Origin: Phlebiopsis flavidoalba
Lineage: Eukaryota; Basidiomycota; Agaricomycetes; Polyporales; Phanerochaetaceae
Assembly: GCA_035772785.1 (NCBI GenBank)
Contig: JAOCPU010000033.1
Coordinates: forward strand, 248,001-312,000
DNA: 64,000 nt
Direction of reading: 5' to 3'
Part shown: piece after piece, positions 22,041-34,700 of the stretch
Position numbering within the stretch: the stretch's first letter is position 1
How the letters are laid out: each line of letters begins with the position of its first letter
Made by a program: the position numbers and the translations under genes
The notes under the pieces: generated by a model
What the model saw: only the letters and a program-made list of their open reading frames with translations
Told to the model about the DNA's origin: nothing
Databases searched by the model: none

Positions 22041-23480
22041 CACTACTATTCAATCAGCGTTAGCGTAAGAAAGATGGGGGGAGGGGCGGTACGACGATGT
22101 GGGAGGTGAGGTACGTACCGATAAAACATACATTACGCCCCTGGTGAACGCGAGCACATGCCGTCAGGGTCCGCACATCGTTTTTCGGCGCGCCTGCGCC
22201 CCAGAAAGCCCGGGGGAGGTGTGGTCCCGGAGATCACGGCCTTCCGTGAGCATGGTATGTGTGGTGGAGTGTCCGGTGGTAGAAGTTTGGGGACTGGGAG
22301 GGGGGGGGGGGCGTACGGTAAGAAAGGAGGAAAGTAGAGGATTACGGATTCCGATTAGAGGAACTGGATCCCTAGTTTTTTTTTTATTCGGACGCACCAC
22401 GGGCCTGATTCGTCCCCGTGGGTTTTGTTTTCGGGGCACGGGGGACACGACGCCGCCACCCCAGAGCATTGCCGGGGCGAATTTGTTTCCCTTCTGTACT
22501 GCCCTAGGATATGGGCAAATGGTGTTAGTATCTTTGGAATTCACCGGATCTGGCAAGAAAAAGGTTTTTTTAGTACCGAACGTAACCATGTGTCTTGAAG
22601 GAGGAATGAGAAGCGTGGCTAACCGGCCCGGGTGTGATTTAAGCGTCGTGAACATACGACGTCCCCCCCCATCCTGATACATTTCGCTGCAAAACGGGCC
22701 GGGGTCCCCCACAAAAATTACCCGCGACGATGAACCCGCAGCCCCGGCCGTCGGGTACAGTGAAACAAGATGGTGGTGCCGCGCAGAAACGATACGGGGG
22801 GGCGGGGGGGGGCCCGATGGTAGCCTTAATCGCGCCGGAGAAAAGTGTCCCAGCCAGGGTATAGCGTACCATGAGACGAAAATATATGTACAACTAAACC
22901 ACAGGATAGGCAGCGAGGATATAGCGAAGCCGATCAGACCGGACAAGCACCCATTCTTTTCGATGTCCAGCGAGTAAAAAACGGCCATTTGTACCGCGGC
23001 CATATATGATGGAATGACGTTGTTCCCCCGGTAGATTGCCCACCTTGACCACCCGGCCGGACACGAAAAAAATGCATGCACCCACCAACACGAAAGGTCC
23101 GCATCAAACGTGCCATACGCAACGAGAAATGGCGTAATAGAGGCGGCGCTCTTTGCCACGGGCCACGGTGTCAGGGTTACTTCTGTCGTAGGAGCGCGGT
23201 ACCCGGGTTTACGGGGGGGAGCTTCGGTTGAGCAGAAGTATGGATTTTTTGTGTCTGCCCCGGGTTAGGTCTGGTTTTTCGTGTAGCGTTGTAGTCGGCA
23301 GTTCACTCGCTGCCACGACGTTGGGATGGAGTGGTCCGAGCAAACGAACCATGGTGGGGTTGGTTCGTAGGATGATAGACAATCCAGGTAAGGACGGTGT
23401 TTCCCCGTTAGTAAGTCAGGCCGCCCCTAATGCGTGAGCGGCGTTTTTTTCCGTCCTGGCGTGTAGTGTAAGCTGTGTTG
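22041..23480. other. Homopolymer-rich, G/C-skewed region; no gene supported
   Basis: Contains unusually many runs: G12 at 22300-22311, a T11 run near 22376-22386, C8 near 22665, and G7-C-G8 near 22797-22812. The longest unbroken frame of the whole window (331 codons, minus, 22164-23159) lies here but shows no family motif, and a 192-codon plus frame overlaps it. The lack of stops follows from composition. Confidence 0.45.
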
Positions 23481-25420
23481 TTAGTGTAGGAATGATGTGG
23501 TAGGATAGTGGGCTCCAACCCAAGGAGGATTACACTTGCGACCGCAGGACGATGGGAGAGGGACGAGATAAAGATCCTGAAAAATAAAAACAAAACCTTG
23601 TATGGCGGAGTCTCGCAATTGGGGATGACTCGGGCGTTCGGTCATATCTTCAACGGAGGAACCCTGACACAGCAAGACCGTACTCGGAGCATCAACTAGC
23701 GTCCACTATGTATTCTACTTGAAATGCATGTACATTAGGCGCCAGATGCCGCTGCAGCCACGTCGTGCCCAGCCGACTGAGGAGAGAGAGGTCTCGACAA
23801 TCGGTGCGCAGGTAGAAAGTTGTTGCATGGCAGCGGCATGAAAGCGAGGGGGGCCCCCGACGGTCTATGATGGGGCAGCAGGGTAAACTTCAACATATAA
23901 ATAGTCTTGGTCTCACCGCGTTTTCGTGATTGAATCTACGAAGATGAAAATGCTGGGCGGGGTGCGGTGGTACATTTGTAAAGTTGGTTGTATACTCGTG
24001 ATGCGAAGCTTCCATATCGTATCCGTTTGTTTCCAAGTGGCGGGAGGACGCACTATTGAACCATGGACCAGAGGTCGGGGCCTTGTACAAATCCGAGTCA
24101 GGTGTGTGTGTCCACGTCACAGTAGTAGTAACTGAGATAGGTGAGTGAGTCGGATGAGAGAGTATCACGATGGTCAACAATTGGTGCTTGATACTCTGAG
24201 ATCATGTGACGGTACTGAGGGTGATTGGAGCTATATATTGATCAGTACGGATTTTTATCCACCATTTCAACGCGCGGCAAGCGTCGCGATTTGTACAGTG
24301 TCTTGTCAATTAACTGCACACTAGTCAAGTGTGAGGGGACGGGCGATATCGTGGATGTGTGGGCAGCGGGATGCAGTGCGAGCCGATCGAAAGGCCCAAG
24401 GGAAATGCCATCCGCTTGGCTCGGAAAGCCCTGAAAACTCACAAGTGACGTGTAAAAATCAAATTGCGGCGTCTGTAACTATCAAATTTCATAGCTTTTT
24501 ATTCACCCCCGAAAGATTGACTGGCGGCAGTGTCGGGCTTAAGGTGCGCTCTGCAGAATTGGTCTCAACCTGAAGTGTAAAACGAAAAGGGTTGGCTACC
24601 GTTTGTTGCGGGAAATTACAGTCCGAGATGTTAATAGCTGTTAGGGTGGTCGGCGTTCGTCCTAGTTTTAGTGCAGTGACAGAATTGTGCTAAAGGATCG
24701 GCCTCCGCACCAAGATTTGTTATCGTAGGTGGTGAAGTATTGGTCGTATCACGTCCTAATATCTGTGCCACTCAAGAATAGTGATGGTCAGGCACGACTG
24801 GTTTTACATCCCTGAGAATATATCGACTCAAGTGTGATGGAGCGACCATGGCTCATCGAGTGGGGAACGTCAGTAAGCCAAGAGCTCGAGATGGAGGTCC
24901 CGCATAATGTCCGGGTTCTGCATCGCAAAAGTGGTCGGCCAAGACTTCCACGTTAGATGTGGCTTCAAAAGAAGGACGAAAAAGACACACGAAGACTCCA
25001 TCATGGGTGTCTGTGACCCAGGCCGAATTGTTCACAATCTGGTTCAGAAAAGTACACCTCGTTAAACCGATGTGCCGATGTCTTCTCGGGCACGGGAGTA
25101 ATGCGGGTACGCAGAAAGTCGAGGAAGAAGGCAGCGTCCCCTACGGGCGGACCGGCGGGGTGAACATCTGTGTCCGACGAGATATTTGTGTACTTCCGCG
25201 TGGAAAAACGCTTCCGCACCGGTGCGGTCGTATGTTTGAATACAAATGTTATTGCGCCGCACCTGAGATAATGTTTTAAGACGTCCTTTCATGAAAATGT
25301 CGCGTACGGGATACGACGATAAATGCAAGACATGGTCGTGCTGAAGCATCTGGCTCGGATAGTCGGTCCGATCGTGGCAGCGCTTGGTTGGCACACCTTG
25401 TCCGACATTACTGGGCCTGG
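23481..25420. other. No gene recognised
   Basis: Several 60-110 codon frames on both strands with no repeatable motif. Confidence 0.3.
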
Positions 25421-25726
25421 TTGGTTCTGTTTTTTATGTCATTTTTTGTTTTGTTGGTGTTTGTGTGGTTTTCCTATTTTGTTTTTTTTATGGTTTTTTT
25501 TTTTGTGTTGTGTTGTTGTTGGCTGTGTTTATTTGAGTTTTTGGGTTTTGTGTGTTTTTTGTTTGTTTGGTTGTTCTTTTTTGTTTGTTTTTTAGTGTCT
25601 TGTTTTACTTTTTCGTGGGGTGTTTTTTTTTTTTATTGTTTTTGTGTTTTTGTTATTTGTGTTTTGTTTGTTTTGTGGTTTTTGTTGTTTGTGGTGTGTT
25701 TTGTTGTGGTCTGTTTTGTGTGTTTC
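25421..25726 (+). repeat. G/T-only low-complexity tract
   Basis: Over about 300 bp the plus strand is almost entirely T and G, in irregular TTTTG / TTTGTG combinations, with only a handful of A and C. Normal composition resumes abruptly at both ends. It is not a tandem repeat of a fixed unit. It is the most extreme of three T-rich tracts in the window, all T-rich on the same strand. Confidence 0.75.
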
Positions 25727-27596
25727 CGGACGGTTGCCTGCATTCGTTAGGGCGGAAAAGAAAATTAGCAGGAGTTTTGTTGCACACAGCGTTCCGCGGG
25801 GCAGAGGAAGGTCGGGCAAAATTTCGGGACGCGCAGCCCGGCGGTCGATCAGGGCGGCGCAGGAACATCAAGCGACACCGGAGTCCGCCGAGCAGCTGCT
25901 GTCTATTACCGTTGTCCCACCACCCCTATCCCTTCGAAGTATCCCGTTTACGCTTGCAGAATCGATGCTTAGGAAGATTGTTAAGTCGATGTGGATGTTG
26001 CCATAAAAAACAGTCCAGTTACAGTTGCACATTGGTGATTAATGAAATCCGTCGTCCCTGGAGCAGTCTTAATCACGGGGATTTCAGCTTTAGAGTGGTA
26101 TCACACGCATATCCTGTAGCTATGGCTTTGTCCTCCCCGTTCTTTGCCCAGGAAAAAGCGTGGGGACACTAATATCGCAGAGCAATGTCTGGGGAGAAAC
26201 AAAGATTATCGTGTATCGCGAGAGGGTCTCCGCACGCTGTGGTGAGAGGATCGGGCAGCGACTGTTCTTGCTCCTTGGTTGGTCGCGTTGAGCTTACGGT
26301 GTTCGTGGCGCAACCGTTTGCTTCAAAAAAACCCGCAGGGCGTGGTCCGCCCCTCCATCGCTGCTGTGTCCAAGGGTGCTTTGGGCAAATTTCATCTATA
26401 CGGCCGCGGCTGATACCGTCTCCGCCCCCCCTCGCTTTACAATGTCCAGACCTACCTTGACTCGCATTCCCGGGGTCGCATCGTGGGTTCGACCATACTA
26501 CCTAGATTCGTCTGGACCGCGATCATTCAAAGTGCTCGGTCGCTTCGTCTCTGTGGAGTCCGTCCTATTGGGGTTGAAGTGAGGTCTGTGCGCTGATATG
26601 ATTTGTTGTGTTCAGCGAACAGTTTTTGAACGAGTTTTACTTCCAAAGCCGTCATCACAGCTTACGATTCTCGCTGGGCCCATCTCGCGAGTCGGAGTAT
26701 GTCTAGATGACGATGAGTAAAACATTCTTCTTTGTTTGAACAGAAAAAAAAGTATTGATCTCGGCCGTTGCGCACAGTAGAAAAAAGAAAAGCTCATGGA
26801 TGTCCCGCCGTCCTCCTTGGGCACGCGCCTGGGCTCATCGAGCTTATCCTCGGGACAACACGTACCGCAAAATGTACAGTTATCGAGACCCTTGCAGTTA
26901 ACACCCTGTGCAACGATGGTCTCCTACAGCCTTACCAATCGAGCCCTTCGGAATCAGACCATGGTTAGGTAGTCATTGGTACGAGCTCATCCGACAACTC
27001 CAATGCCCTTGGGCATGTTCAGACTGCGTTGGTACTCGTTCCTAGTACGCGCCCTCCCCTCGTAATTTTTCTCAGTATGACACGCCACCACCTTACGGAG
27101 TAAATTCATTAGTCTCAACTTTCTGGAGCATCATCATCGTCAATACGTGGCGAGTACCAGAACGCCTTCGATACGCCCTGAGTCAAAGGATCCGTATGGG
27201 ATCGAGTCCACTGCCCTCCCCATCGCCCGCTCCCTCGCCGGTTTCTCCTTCGGTCCGTCTAACCTGTAGCCAACCCCCGAGGCATCTCCGCGTGACTACC
27301 CTCTAATAATCGGTATTCCCACAGGAGTGTTCAAAACAGTGTGTACGGCGTCTTTTATTTCAGCCTTATACTGTTGTTCACGTTGTACTCTCTGACTTAC
27401 CTCGGTAGCTAGTCATTTGGGTGGCAGGCCAACTTTTCGTTCAGGCCTCATGCCGCTCGGCACGGAGAGCTGCCGACAAATGGGCGTGCGTTACTGCATC
27501 AAAGAATCGCGTACGACCGGGCGTCAGCGACGCTGCGTATTGTGTACAAGACCTGGGTAGCGCGCCTCTCTCCGAGGAGCCCACAATTTGTGACTC
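25727..27596. other. No confidently recognised gene
   Basis: The 3' end (about 27420-27596) probably belongs to the multi-pass membrane protein gene that follows. A frame near 26460-26580 has a basic, hydrophobic stretch but no assignable motif. Confidence 0.3.
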
Positions 27597-28014
27597 GCAT
27601 GGTCGTGCAGGCATACCGCCGTACAGCGGTCGTATGCTTGGCAGAATTCCGAGCGGGCAAAAGCGCGTGGGAAGAAGACCATGATGTCATCGTCGAATCA
27701 GACGTGTTATGTTCCTATACTTACTATTTTCGGTACGTCTCCTACCTCTACATCTACTACGTTCTGTCCTTTCACCTGTCGAACAGTTGAAGGTACTCAG
27801 CACGCCGTGCAAACCCCAGCGTCGGCCCGCGCCCGCCGTCCGCAACCACAAACCTCACCTTCGCCAGCACCATCTGGACCCTTCATGACAACACATTCAG
27901 TCTGTACGCGCCCATACGCCTCTCCCCGCCGCGCCGCGCTAACCGCCCCACAGAGCATCTACCCCGTGATCGTCATCATCCTCGTGCACTCGCAAAAGCA
28001 GGCCGAGGAATAGC
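27597..28014 (+). CDS. Multi-pass membrane protein, C-terminal part (copy 1)
   Basis: Pieces in order: a segment ending HDVIVESDVL (about 27680-27710), matching the LIIVESGVL-type helix of many basidiomycete seven-helix membrane proteins; then, after frame changes, TNLTFASTIWTLHDNTFSVY (about 27849-27910); and finally SIYPVIVIILVHSQKQAEE with a stop at 28012-28014. The last hydrophobic segment is a probable terminal membrane helix. The gene at 30600-31284 has the same order of segments. The N-terminal helices are not readable. Function unknown; membrane location is inferred from hydrophobicity. Confidence 0.4.
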
Positions 28015-30599
28015 AAAGCCGCGCAGGCGGGCACGCGACCACATCTTCTCGCACGGCCTCGCCCACAGGCGACAGCCTCGGCCAATCAGCACGGTCGAGC
28101 AGCGCGGGAGCACGCGCGCGCGCCCCCCAGGCGTACGACCGCAGCGTCAGCCTCCGACAATATGCGCGCGTCGAGGTCGCGGTGCACAGACGTCGATTAT
28201 TGTACAGCGACTCGGTCCGCTCAGGAGATCTGGGCAGTAAGAAGGGGGTCGATCGGGGACGAACGACCCGTTGTGATGCTGTGATCGGTTGGGGTTTGGA
28301 TCTTCGTTCTTCTCCTGCTTTTCATTATGTGCTTTCTGGTAGGGTTTAGGATGTATGGACGGTGCCTTGTTGCTTAATTTAGCGATTTAAACACCAGTCG
28401 TTCAAGATGTCGAATCGCTCGGGCCCGTTCGTTCCATTCATAGTCGTCTCACCGGTGCCCAACTCGGTCCCCAGACGCGAATTGGATAGGAGCGTGTACG
28501 ATGTCTAGTCCCGGTCCAGCATTCCCCGGCATTCGCTACATAAGGTCCTGAGCATGCAGATTGAACCTCAGAGGGAGCCTCCTGGGCTAACCCGAACGAG
28601 GCCGGAAGGGACGCACCTCGGCCAAAAACCCCGCCACTAGAGCTTGTTGCAACCTGCCTATTTCAAGACACACACGACATATCGCCCGCCCCCGACGACA
28701 AAAACCCTATACTGGCGTATCCAACCGCTGACACCACCTAATTGGCAGAAGATCCAGTGAAGTAGTCGGACACTTCGCGCCACTATTGTTGCTCAACTCG
28801 GATATACAGGGTTTCATAATCACACTGCTCCTTGCCCCAAGGTTTGTTCGTAGTGACCACCCCGACGGTGTTACACCACAGGTCTCCAGGCCCACCCGGC
28901 GCGTCGCTTGACTGACGAGCACTCCTTGACCGCACCGCCATTGCAATCGCCATTTAGGTCATAGGTCGGTGTGGCCGTAGCTTCATTGCGGACACGGAAC
29001 GAAAAGATTTTCCATCACATTGACAAAACCCTCGTGGCGTTCTTGTGTCCACCACGGATGCTTTTCATCCGCGCATCATCATTTCGCCACGAGGCACGAG
29101 AGGAGCGACATAGGGGCCGATAGTACCGGGACGACGGACCCTAACTTTGTTTCAATTCGTCAATTCGCAAACGTCCCCCCTTTCATCTGTGCGCAGCGTG
29201 CGCCGTATTAAAAGTATCTCACAAAGCGTTCGAGTACCTTTAAACATTGTCTTCGTCGCAGATTTGTGCTACCATTTCTGAGTTCGCGTGGTCGGGGTCT
29301 GGCGGTCGCGTGTGCTCGCGATACTCCAACTCACGCTCGTGCCACAAATCCACCACCTTTTGCGGCCCTGACTTGAATTGCCATCTCTGATGACAAGGCA
29401 AGCCTCAGTAGCCTCAGATCCCCCGTGCGATCCCACCCCCAATCATAGATAAGCTTCCCCGTCGCGGGTCGAGGGTCGCCCACCTCTATTTTATTACGTG
29501 TGGCGTCGCCCGACAGATCGCGAGGTCGAGACTCCGCTTCGGACTCGGAAGCCGACAGCATTCGATACTTAAGCACGGCAACCGGCCCACGCCAGGCGTG
29601 CAAGGAGACGGCGGTGCGGATAATCAAGACTCGTTTAACAATCTCTTGTCAAACCTACCGACAAGTCCGACCTCTGACGCGGCTTTCTCCCGTGTCGGCT
29701 GGGGGTCGATTCAACAGGAGCGGCGTAGGGAGGGACACAATCCAGAATATCGTCTCGCTGTGTGTCGAGTCCCGGTCCTGTGGTGTGCGTTCTATATCAT
29801 CGAGATAATAATCGTCGAGTTACTGACATTACACCCACCACAGTCGGTGTATGTCATCATCTCATTCATACGACCGGCATTCTCCTGTGCGTAGTCTCCT
29901 CATGACAAATAAACCTGACGATGCTGATCATTCCGTACTACAGACGAAAGCGCACATGGCTTGCACGAATGCTTCTGGGGGCTGACCGTATGGACGATGG
30001 TGTGCATCGACAGCCGCCATGTACTTTATCGACGTCAACAAACACAGTCAAGGAAGTGTCGTACAACACTCACCTCCGACCTCCCAGCAATCCCTACCCG
30101 AAAGTTTACGCCCTTCAACCGACCACCTGCCGTGGGCCGTCCAGACGGGCATTGTATGCTCTTCCTTGGTCAGTTAGACTATCCTTCACACGCGCATTGG
30201 TTTTATTAATGCTGCTCCAGTGCAACCTCGGGGACGTCACGTCATTGGAGTGTATATGTCTTCTACTCTACAAGCCAGCATAAATGGTCCTATACGCCCC
30301 GCTCCTTCTGCTCCCGGTGTCGGTTGTTTTGTTGTGTCAAAAACCTTATTCACGGCTCGTATGCAGGGAACTAATCTTACTCGCAGCGACCTCCGGCTTG
30401 TCAATCTACTGGCGCCGAGTACAGCATCGCCACGGGTTACTCCATGCGGGGAGGCAACTTCCTTAGCGGCCAACCATGTGCAGGAACTCTCAACTCGCAT
30501 CCGTACATCAATGAGTCCTCTGAGCACAGACCGGCGTCGCGACGCTCTCATCTCGTTCAAAAAAGCTTGGTGAGTATCTCCTAGATACATTCCTTAGCC
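28015..30599. other. About 2.6 kb without a recognised gene
   Basis: Contains several open frames, the most protein-like being a 98-codon minus-strand frame at 29331-29627 (acidic/Ser-rich start, then GDPRPATGKLIYDWGWDRTG). No motif supports a call. The 3' part may hold unreadable N-terminal exons of the next gene. Confidence 0.3.
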
Positions 30600-31284
30600 C
30601 GCATGGACGGCTGACGGGCAGCGACAGGGGCAATACCGGCGTACGGTGAGCCAGCCTCGTGTGGCTCCCAGCGTAGCGCAAGCGCAAAGAAGTCGCCGCG
30701 TTGAGCGCACGATGCTCATCATTCGTCGAGTCGGGCGTGCTCTTGCTAATTAAACTTGTTATATTCTATCGTGCGTAACCCCACCTGTACTACTCACGGT
30801 CGCGAGGGGCTGACTCAGTGGGGCTACAGCTGCATACGGTTATCACGGACAGCACGAATCTCGGCCGACTGCAAGTCTCCACGCCCAACCTCGCATTTGC
30901 CAACACGATATGGGTGTACATGACGTCTCACATCATCGTGAGTCCCCCTGTCTTCCCCTCATACTTACGCTCACAGCTATGATGTAGAGCATCTACCCCG
31001 TCGGCGTCATCCTCCTGGTGCACTCGCAATACACCGAAGAAGAGCGCGCGCGCCACGCTCACCGAGAACGTCTTCCCCGCCGCGGTCGGGAGCTCGAGCG
31101 GGAGCGGGAGCAGGCAGACGGGGAGCGGCATGCGGCGGCCGAGAAACGTCAGTGTCAGCTTCCCCGGGCCTAGAAGTGAGCGTGCACAAGACGGAGTTTG
31201 TGTATGGCGACGATATTCCGTTGGAGAGCGTGAAGAGTCCGGGGCGGACGCGGATGAGGGAAAGAAGAGGATGGCGCATTATGA
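30600..31284 (+). CDS. Multi-pass membrane protein, C-terminal part (copy 2)
   Basis: Order of segments: TASLVWL then RKRKEVAAL (about 30650-30705), MLIIRRVG / LIIVESGVLLL-like helix (about 30710-30770), VITDSTNLG, LQVSTPNLAFANTIWVYMTS (about 30864-30932), an intron (about 30940-30989), then SIYPVGVILLVHSQYTEEER. A hydrophilic C-terminal tail rich in Gly, Ser and Arg follows, then VSVHKTEFVYGDDIPLESVK and a stop near 31282. It is a paralog of copy 1 but with a longer cytosolic tail. Several indels break the frame. The tail's SPGLEVSVHKTEF stretch resembles disordered tails of basidiomycete membrane proteins. Function unknown. Confidence 0.45.
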
Positions 31285-31514
31285 TTTTTCTTCGGGTGTA
31301 CGTATATGATATATGGAGTTTTAATATTTTGCTATGCGTTTGTGTTGCCTTTGAGACTCCCGAGCATGCCTTAGACCTGTGGGAGGGGTTCAATGATAGA
31401 CTCATGCGGGTGTACTTACCTGTTAACACCGCTGTGATGAGAGGTAACAACAGTCACTTATCCCCATCACAAGCCGGACTTACGAACAACAAAACACGCT
31501 CATTGCAGCACTGA

Positions 31515-31519
31515 CCAAT
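31515..31519 (+). promoter_or_regulatory. CCAAT box upstream of UGGT
   Basis: GACCAATCAG matches the consensus bound by the fungal Hap2/3/5 (CBC) complex and lies about 190 bp before the UGGT start codon. Its role is inferred from motif and position. Confidence 0.4.
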
Positions 31520-31707
31520 CAGAAGCTCTCACCTACGGAGGCGCTTACGCTTCATAACACGTCACTTTACCACGTCTAAAGACACGCGACCGCGACTGGA
31601 CTGGACTGCACACTCACTCGTACACTCACTGGATACTCACGCGCTCTGGCAGGACACTGGTAGGACTCCTCGCCTAGGACTCAGTCCAAAACTACTATCC
31701 TTCCGGC

Positions 31708-34700
31708 ATGGGGCTACTGAGGGCAGTCAGCCCTCTACTCTTCGTCGCGACCGGAATTGTTGCCTCAAGTCCACCGGTCCAGATAGAATTGCGCACATCA
31801 TGGGCACCTCTCCATTTTCTTGTTGAGCTCTTGTATGTCTCCAGTGTATACCGTGCAAATGAAGTCTCTAATTCTACTTGCTTCAGAGAAACCATCGCGA
31901 TAGAGGAACCGCATTCATTCTTCCGTTACTCGATACCCTCAACTCACCCGGATCTTTCACCCTCGCAAAGTCAACGACAGATGAGGAAATATACCGAAAT
32001 GCTCTTGAGGCCGCTCTCTCTGCTGGATACTTGTCCGAACCGGGCGAACTCGCCTCGCTGGAAATGACACTCGCTTTGCACTCTTCTGCACCTAGGATAG
32101 AAGCCGCGTACGAATATTACTTGGGTAGCCAGGCAGGTCGCGGAGCCGAATGCGGGTCTTGGGTAGACTGGTATGGTCAGGTCGTGTGTGACATAGAGAC
32201 ACTCCGCTCTCTGGTAGGAGTAGAAACTAATAGAGCCGTCGGTTAGAGACCTCAGCAAATAGGTATGTCCTCAGTCCATCCGCCGCTACACACCAGGTCT
32301 CATGAAGCGGGATTTAGCACATTTACAATATCCCAAAGAGACTCCCATTTGACCATACTTTGGCCCTTTCACCAGCACTCACGCTTGACCGTCCACCGCA
32401 TACGGGCGGTGCTGTACGCTTCACTCACCTCGAAGAACTTCCGCGATCTACACAAATATCATTATATGCCGCGTCAAGTGTCCCAAATTCCGCATGTGGA
32501 ATATATACTACGCCACGTTTCCACCCGCTGGTCACTCGGAAAGTAAGGAAAGGACGTACCTGTCTGGCTACGGGGTGTCATTGGCATCATGAAGAAGATG
32601 GAATACCTCGCCCTGGACGACCGCAGACAATGTATGCGTCGCATGTGCTTGCTAAAAGTGTCTACTGACCGCATATATCTAGGGGCTTCGAGCTCGAAGC
32701 TCTGCCTCGACCAAGTAGCCACTACCACCACCTGCTTTTTCGACACCGACCCATCTCCGCGCTCCTGCCAGCAATACCCCGAAGAGAAGCTTCGGTGGAC
32801 TACACCACACCGCTCACCACCCGAAGACGAGCTACTCAATATTGGACTGCAATCTGCGCAGCTCATCGCCGACTCCGAAAACGCGCTCTCTCATGACCAT
32901 CCACGCCAGCTCTCGCAAAATTTCCCGCGCTACGCGTCGACAGTCTCGCGCGGCGTGTCCGTCTTGAGCGATGAATGTTGGCGAGGAAATCGTACATGAA
33001 ACCAAGCGAAGGCCCAGGGCGGCATTAGCATTGCATGGCTTGAATGGAGTGCAAATCAATGAGGCGGACATGAACCCCTTTTCGTGCCCGTCATGTCCCT
33101 TCTTGCTCTATTGACTACTGAGTGTTGAATGTACCTATAGTCCCTCTTGCGGATTCTGCGCAAGGAGCGCAGAATTATGCGCCACCTGTCGTCGTTGGGG
33201 CTCAACGCTACACAATCCATGGCCTTTGCTGACGCACCAGGCGGTCGGACTCGCTCAAAGCGACACTGGGATCCTTGACGGCCTCTTTGACGCAAGCGAC
33301 CGACCAGAAGGTGGAGACATTATTTTATGGTGCAATGAGTAGGGAGAACGACACTAGGTTTGAAACCTCGCTCTTGCGTGCCTGAAAAACTGCGACTAAT
33401 CCGCGTTCTAGGTATTCTCGATGGTCCCTTCTCTCCTCTCGGTACGCCTTCAACATCTTGTCTGCGAAGGATGAAGGCTGACCTCATCTACGCTGCGCAG
33501 CAGTCATGCCCTACCCAGGACAGCTTCCCAGTCTAAACGATTGAACTTGTACAACGTCATTGTCGCTTCGACCTCTCGCAAGTTTCTTCACTCAACTTTA
33601 TTGCCGGAGCCATCTCCCCCCTCATCACCCGCGGGTTCCCGTTTCCGTTTTGGTGTGGTACCCATGTTGAGACGGAGTCAGGTACATGCACTACTTGTGG
33701 ACTCTAACTGTCCGCGTGCTTAATGCAATTGTAGGCATGAAAATGGCGAGACTTGTATATTGGATACATGCACAGGCCGGGAAGGATGACCAGCGCTGCA
33801 GTTCCTAACTCGAGTGCGTCTAGCCTCGCTCTAACGATGATCTTTTCTGAGCTTTGGCGTTGATCTGAACCCTAGGTTATACAAATGCAAATGGGAGTTG
33901 CCCCAGAGTCGACTGTTGTAGACCTGGACCTCGTCGCGCGAGAGTTTGTTTTTCAGCTCGCAGAGCAAATCGCCCCCCCCCCCCCGCTGCGGCCGCCAAG
34001 AAGACCCACAGTCAAGCCAGACTTCCAAGCCATCGTCGACGGCACAGGCGACCACGCGATGCCAGCAGCAGAACGCCTACGCGAAACGTCTGGCAGTAGA
34101 TCTGGCGTCTTCACCACAAGGGCATATGTTTGTGAACGGAAAGCATTTCATTCACCTTGGATGATGTGAGCCCAATCTCTCCACAAGCGAATCAAGTGAT
34201 GTGATAGACGTAGCCATCAAGACCGGCGCCTTGCGGAATATGCAGATCTTGGGCACCAAATCGCTACAGTTCTACAAGAACAGTAAGATATGCGTATTTA
34301 TACTTTCCACCATAGTTCTCATCGTTACCCCGTAGTCTTCATTACGGCTTCCTGACGGATGCAGATGCATCGCGCATCTCGACCTACTTCTACGACCGCC
34401 CCGAAGCACGCACAGCGTCGCAACAAGTACATCCTAGCCCCCACAGGCAAGACTGGAGATTTAAAGATTGTGAATTCGGATGGACAATTGTTGAGAAAAC
34501 GCGGCTACCTTACACTGAGGCTCGTTCGTTTATCCTCGTATGTACATTACCCTATACCTAGCGCACATATAATTGATTTACGTGCCTTCTGCGGATGACA
34601 GCAGCGCCAGCGCGACTACCTTGACGATCTACGTCGTTGCGGACCTCGACTCTGAACACGGGGCTGGGAACTCGCTGCGCGAGACTATCAAGTCGTTGGT

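Noticed and set aside
22164..23159. 331-codon open frame on the minus strand as a real gene
   Set aside because: No family motif, overlaps an unrelated 192-codon frame on the other strand, and the region is homopolymer-rich with few stop codons by composition.
25388..26172. Phe/Val/Cys-rich frames of 120-206 codons as membrane proteins
   Set aside because: They are translations of the G/T-only tract; hydrophobicity follows from TTT and GTN codons.
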